A stretch of DNA of 64,000 nt from assembly GCA_963922585.1 (NCBI GenBank), contig CAWUIK010000002.1:21227-85226 (forward strand), given 5' to 3'. Both the position numbers and the translations under genes were made by a program. Shown one piece after another: positions 63,548 to 64,000 of this stretch (position 1 is the first letter of the stretch; the number at the start of each line of letters is the position of its first letter). The DNA comes from Parvicella sp963922585 (GTDB taxonomy: Bacteria; Bacteroidota; Bacteroidia; Flavobacteriales_D; Parvicellaceae). Under the pieces are notes generated by a model. It was given only the letters and a program-made list of their open reading frames with translations. It had not been told where the DNA came from and did no database searches.

Positions 63548-63772
63548 GTTATTTTTGCGAATGAAAGTAGACCACGCGATGGGAATCGCGCGGGAGCATG
63601 GGGGGTAACTAAAGCAGGGGTTTCAGTTAATGGAGCTGTTGCAGCAGGGCTTGCTTATGGTGCTACTTACGGGGCGATAGGAGGTCCTGTTGGTGTTGCA
63701 GCAGGTGTTGCCGTAGGTTTAACTATAGGGATATGTGTTGCAATTTTAAATAGTTTTGATTGGGGATGGTAA
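63548..63772 (+). pseudogene. Gly/Ala-rich C-terminal fragment without start codon
   Basis: The frame from 63548 to a TAA at 63770-63772 has no ATG. After the hairpin it reads 'GVTKAGVSVNGAVAAGLAYG', 'GAIGGPVGVAAGVAVGLTIG' and 'ILNSFDWGW'. Such glycine-zipper stretches occur at the ends of Rhs/polymorphic toxins and in bacteriocin-like peptides. The 5' part appears replaced by the hairpin element. Product unknown. Confidence 0.45.
63571..63593. repeat. REP-like hairpin, copy C, downstream of RAYT (reverse orientation)
   Basis: CCACGCGATGGGAATCGCGCGG-like palindrome (arms CCACGCGAT and ATCGCGCGG, one G-T wobble). On the opposite strand it shares the CCCCCC...CCGCGC...GCGTGGT frame of copy B, so it is a divergent relative facing the other way. 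Confidence 0.6.
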
Positions 63773-64000
63773 AGAATAAAATCATTTTCTTTTTCTACTT
63801 TTCATTTCTTTGCGCTGCAAGGAGTGTTATAAAAAGTAATAAAGGAAGCAAAGAAACTGCATATCATTGGACAATACTTTTCCTTGGCATATATTCTGTA
63901 ATCGAATACTTTCCAGTTCTCCATTCACAGATAAATTCTACTTTTTGTTCCATAGTTGTCGTTTCTTTCCAAGGCATAATTTCTGTTTTTTTTCAGAAAA
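63766..64000 (+). CDS. Partial membrane protein (C-terminus outside window)
   Basis: The ATG at 63766 overlaps the previous stop (ATGGTAA) and opens 78 codons to the edge. The product starts MVKNKIIFFFYFSFLCAARS and has at least two further hydrophobic segments ('WTILFLGIYSVIEYF', 'SIVVVSFQGIISVFF'). A membrane protein overlapping a Gly-zipper gene could be an immunity protein; inference only. Confidence 0.5.
   Translation, partial: MVKNKIIFFFYFSFLCAARSVIKSNKGSKETAYHWTILFLGIYSVIEYFPVLHSQINSTFCSIVVVSFQGIISVFFQK

Overview
The window reads as an AT-rich chromosome segment of a Bacteroidota bacterium, most likely order Flavobacteriales. The support is: proteins with type IX secretion system (T9SS) C-terminal sorting domains, a PorP/SprF-type protein, DUF2911, fused E1 alpha/beta and CotH-family proteins, many lipoproteins with a ...SC lipobox, and promoter -7 elements of the TAnnTTTG type in front of many genes. 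Most of the window is ordinary chromosomal housekeeping. The left third carries small decayed or inserted modules, and the last 5 kb is clearly accessory.

Layout: 1-2.9 kb holds a partial secreted protein, tRNA-Phe, an SDR oxidoreductase, a lipoprotein and a PorP/SprF gene broken by an in-frame TAA. 2.9-6.2 kb is the sulfate-activation operon cysC-cysD-cysN (minus strand), with a decayed four-helix-bundle gene and 7-bp repeat arrays wedged between cysD and cysN. 6.2-7.7 kb is an orphan ParA-type ATPase with a putative ribbon-helix-helix partner and a repeat-rich upstream region. 7.8-18 kb has dnaK, an M20 dipeptidase, a LEA14-like lipoprotein and three overlapping T9SS cargo genes. 18-27.6 kb has a repeat-type membrane protein, a CotH protein, a TPR lipoprotein, recA, bcp, an AI-2E/PerM transporter, initiator tRNA-Met with a degenerate neighbour copy, a MORN lipoprotein and an ABC-F ATPase.

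27.9-36.3 kb is a haem biosynthesis cluster: hemY and hemH on minus, diverging from hemA-hemC-hemD-hemE-hemF-hemB on plus. It covers the route from glutamyl-tRNA to protohaem except for hemL. 36.5-37.7 kb has a toxin-antitoxin pair broken at its junction and two tiny membrane proteins. 37.8-50.6 kb has an inositol monophosphatase, a PIG-L deacetylase with a small membrane protein and an SSS symporter, DUF2911, a Na+/H+ antiporter, TonB, a site-2 protease, an Ig-like lipoprotein, free methionine sulfoxide reductase and a DUF4143 ATPase. 50.9-59 kb has E1 alpha/beta dehydrogenase, a CAP protein, deoxynucleoside kinase, ychF, fbp, a GNAT protein and lysC.

59.2-64 kb is accessory: a lipoprotein, an orphan Rhs tip (core plus variable C-terminus) with a following lipoprotein as possible immunity gene, an intact RelE/ParE-type TA module beside a wrecked one, a REP-associated tyrosine transposase (RAYT) with hairpin elements on both sides, and Gly/Ala-rich and membrane-protein fragments at the edge. 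Across the whole window, intergenic gaps carry degenerate 7-bp (sometimes 8-bp) tandem arrays with a GATGTTT/GGAGTTC-like consensus. They recur at six or more sites and are the most striking unexplained structure. All functional calls come from reading motifs by eye; no database search was run.
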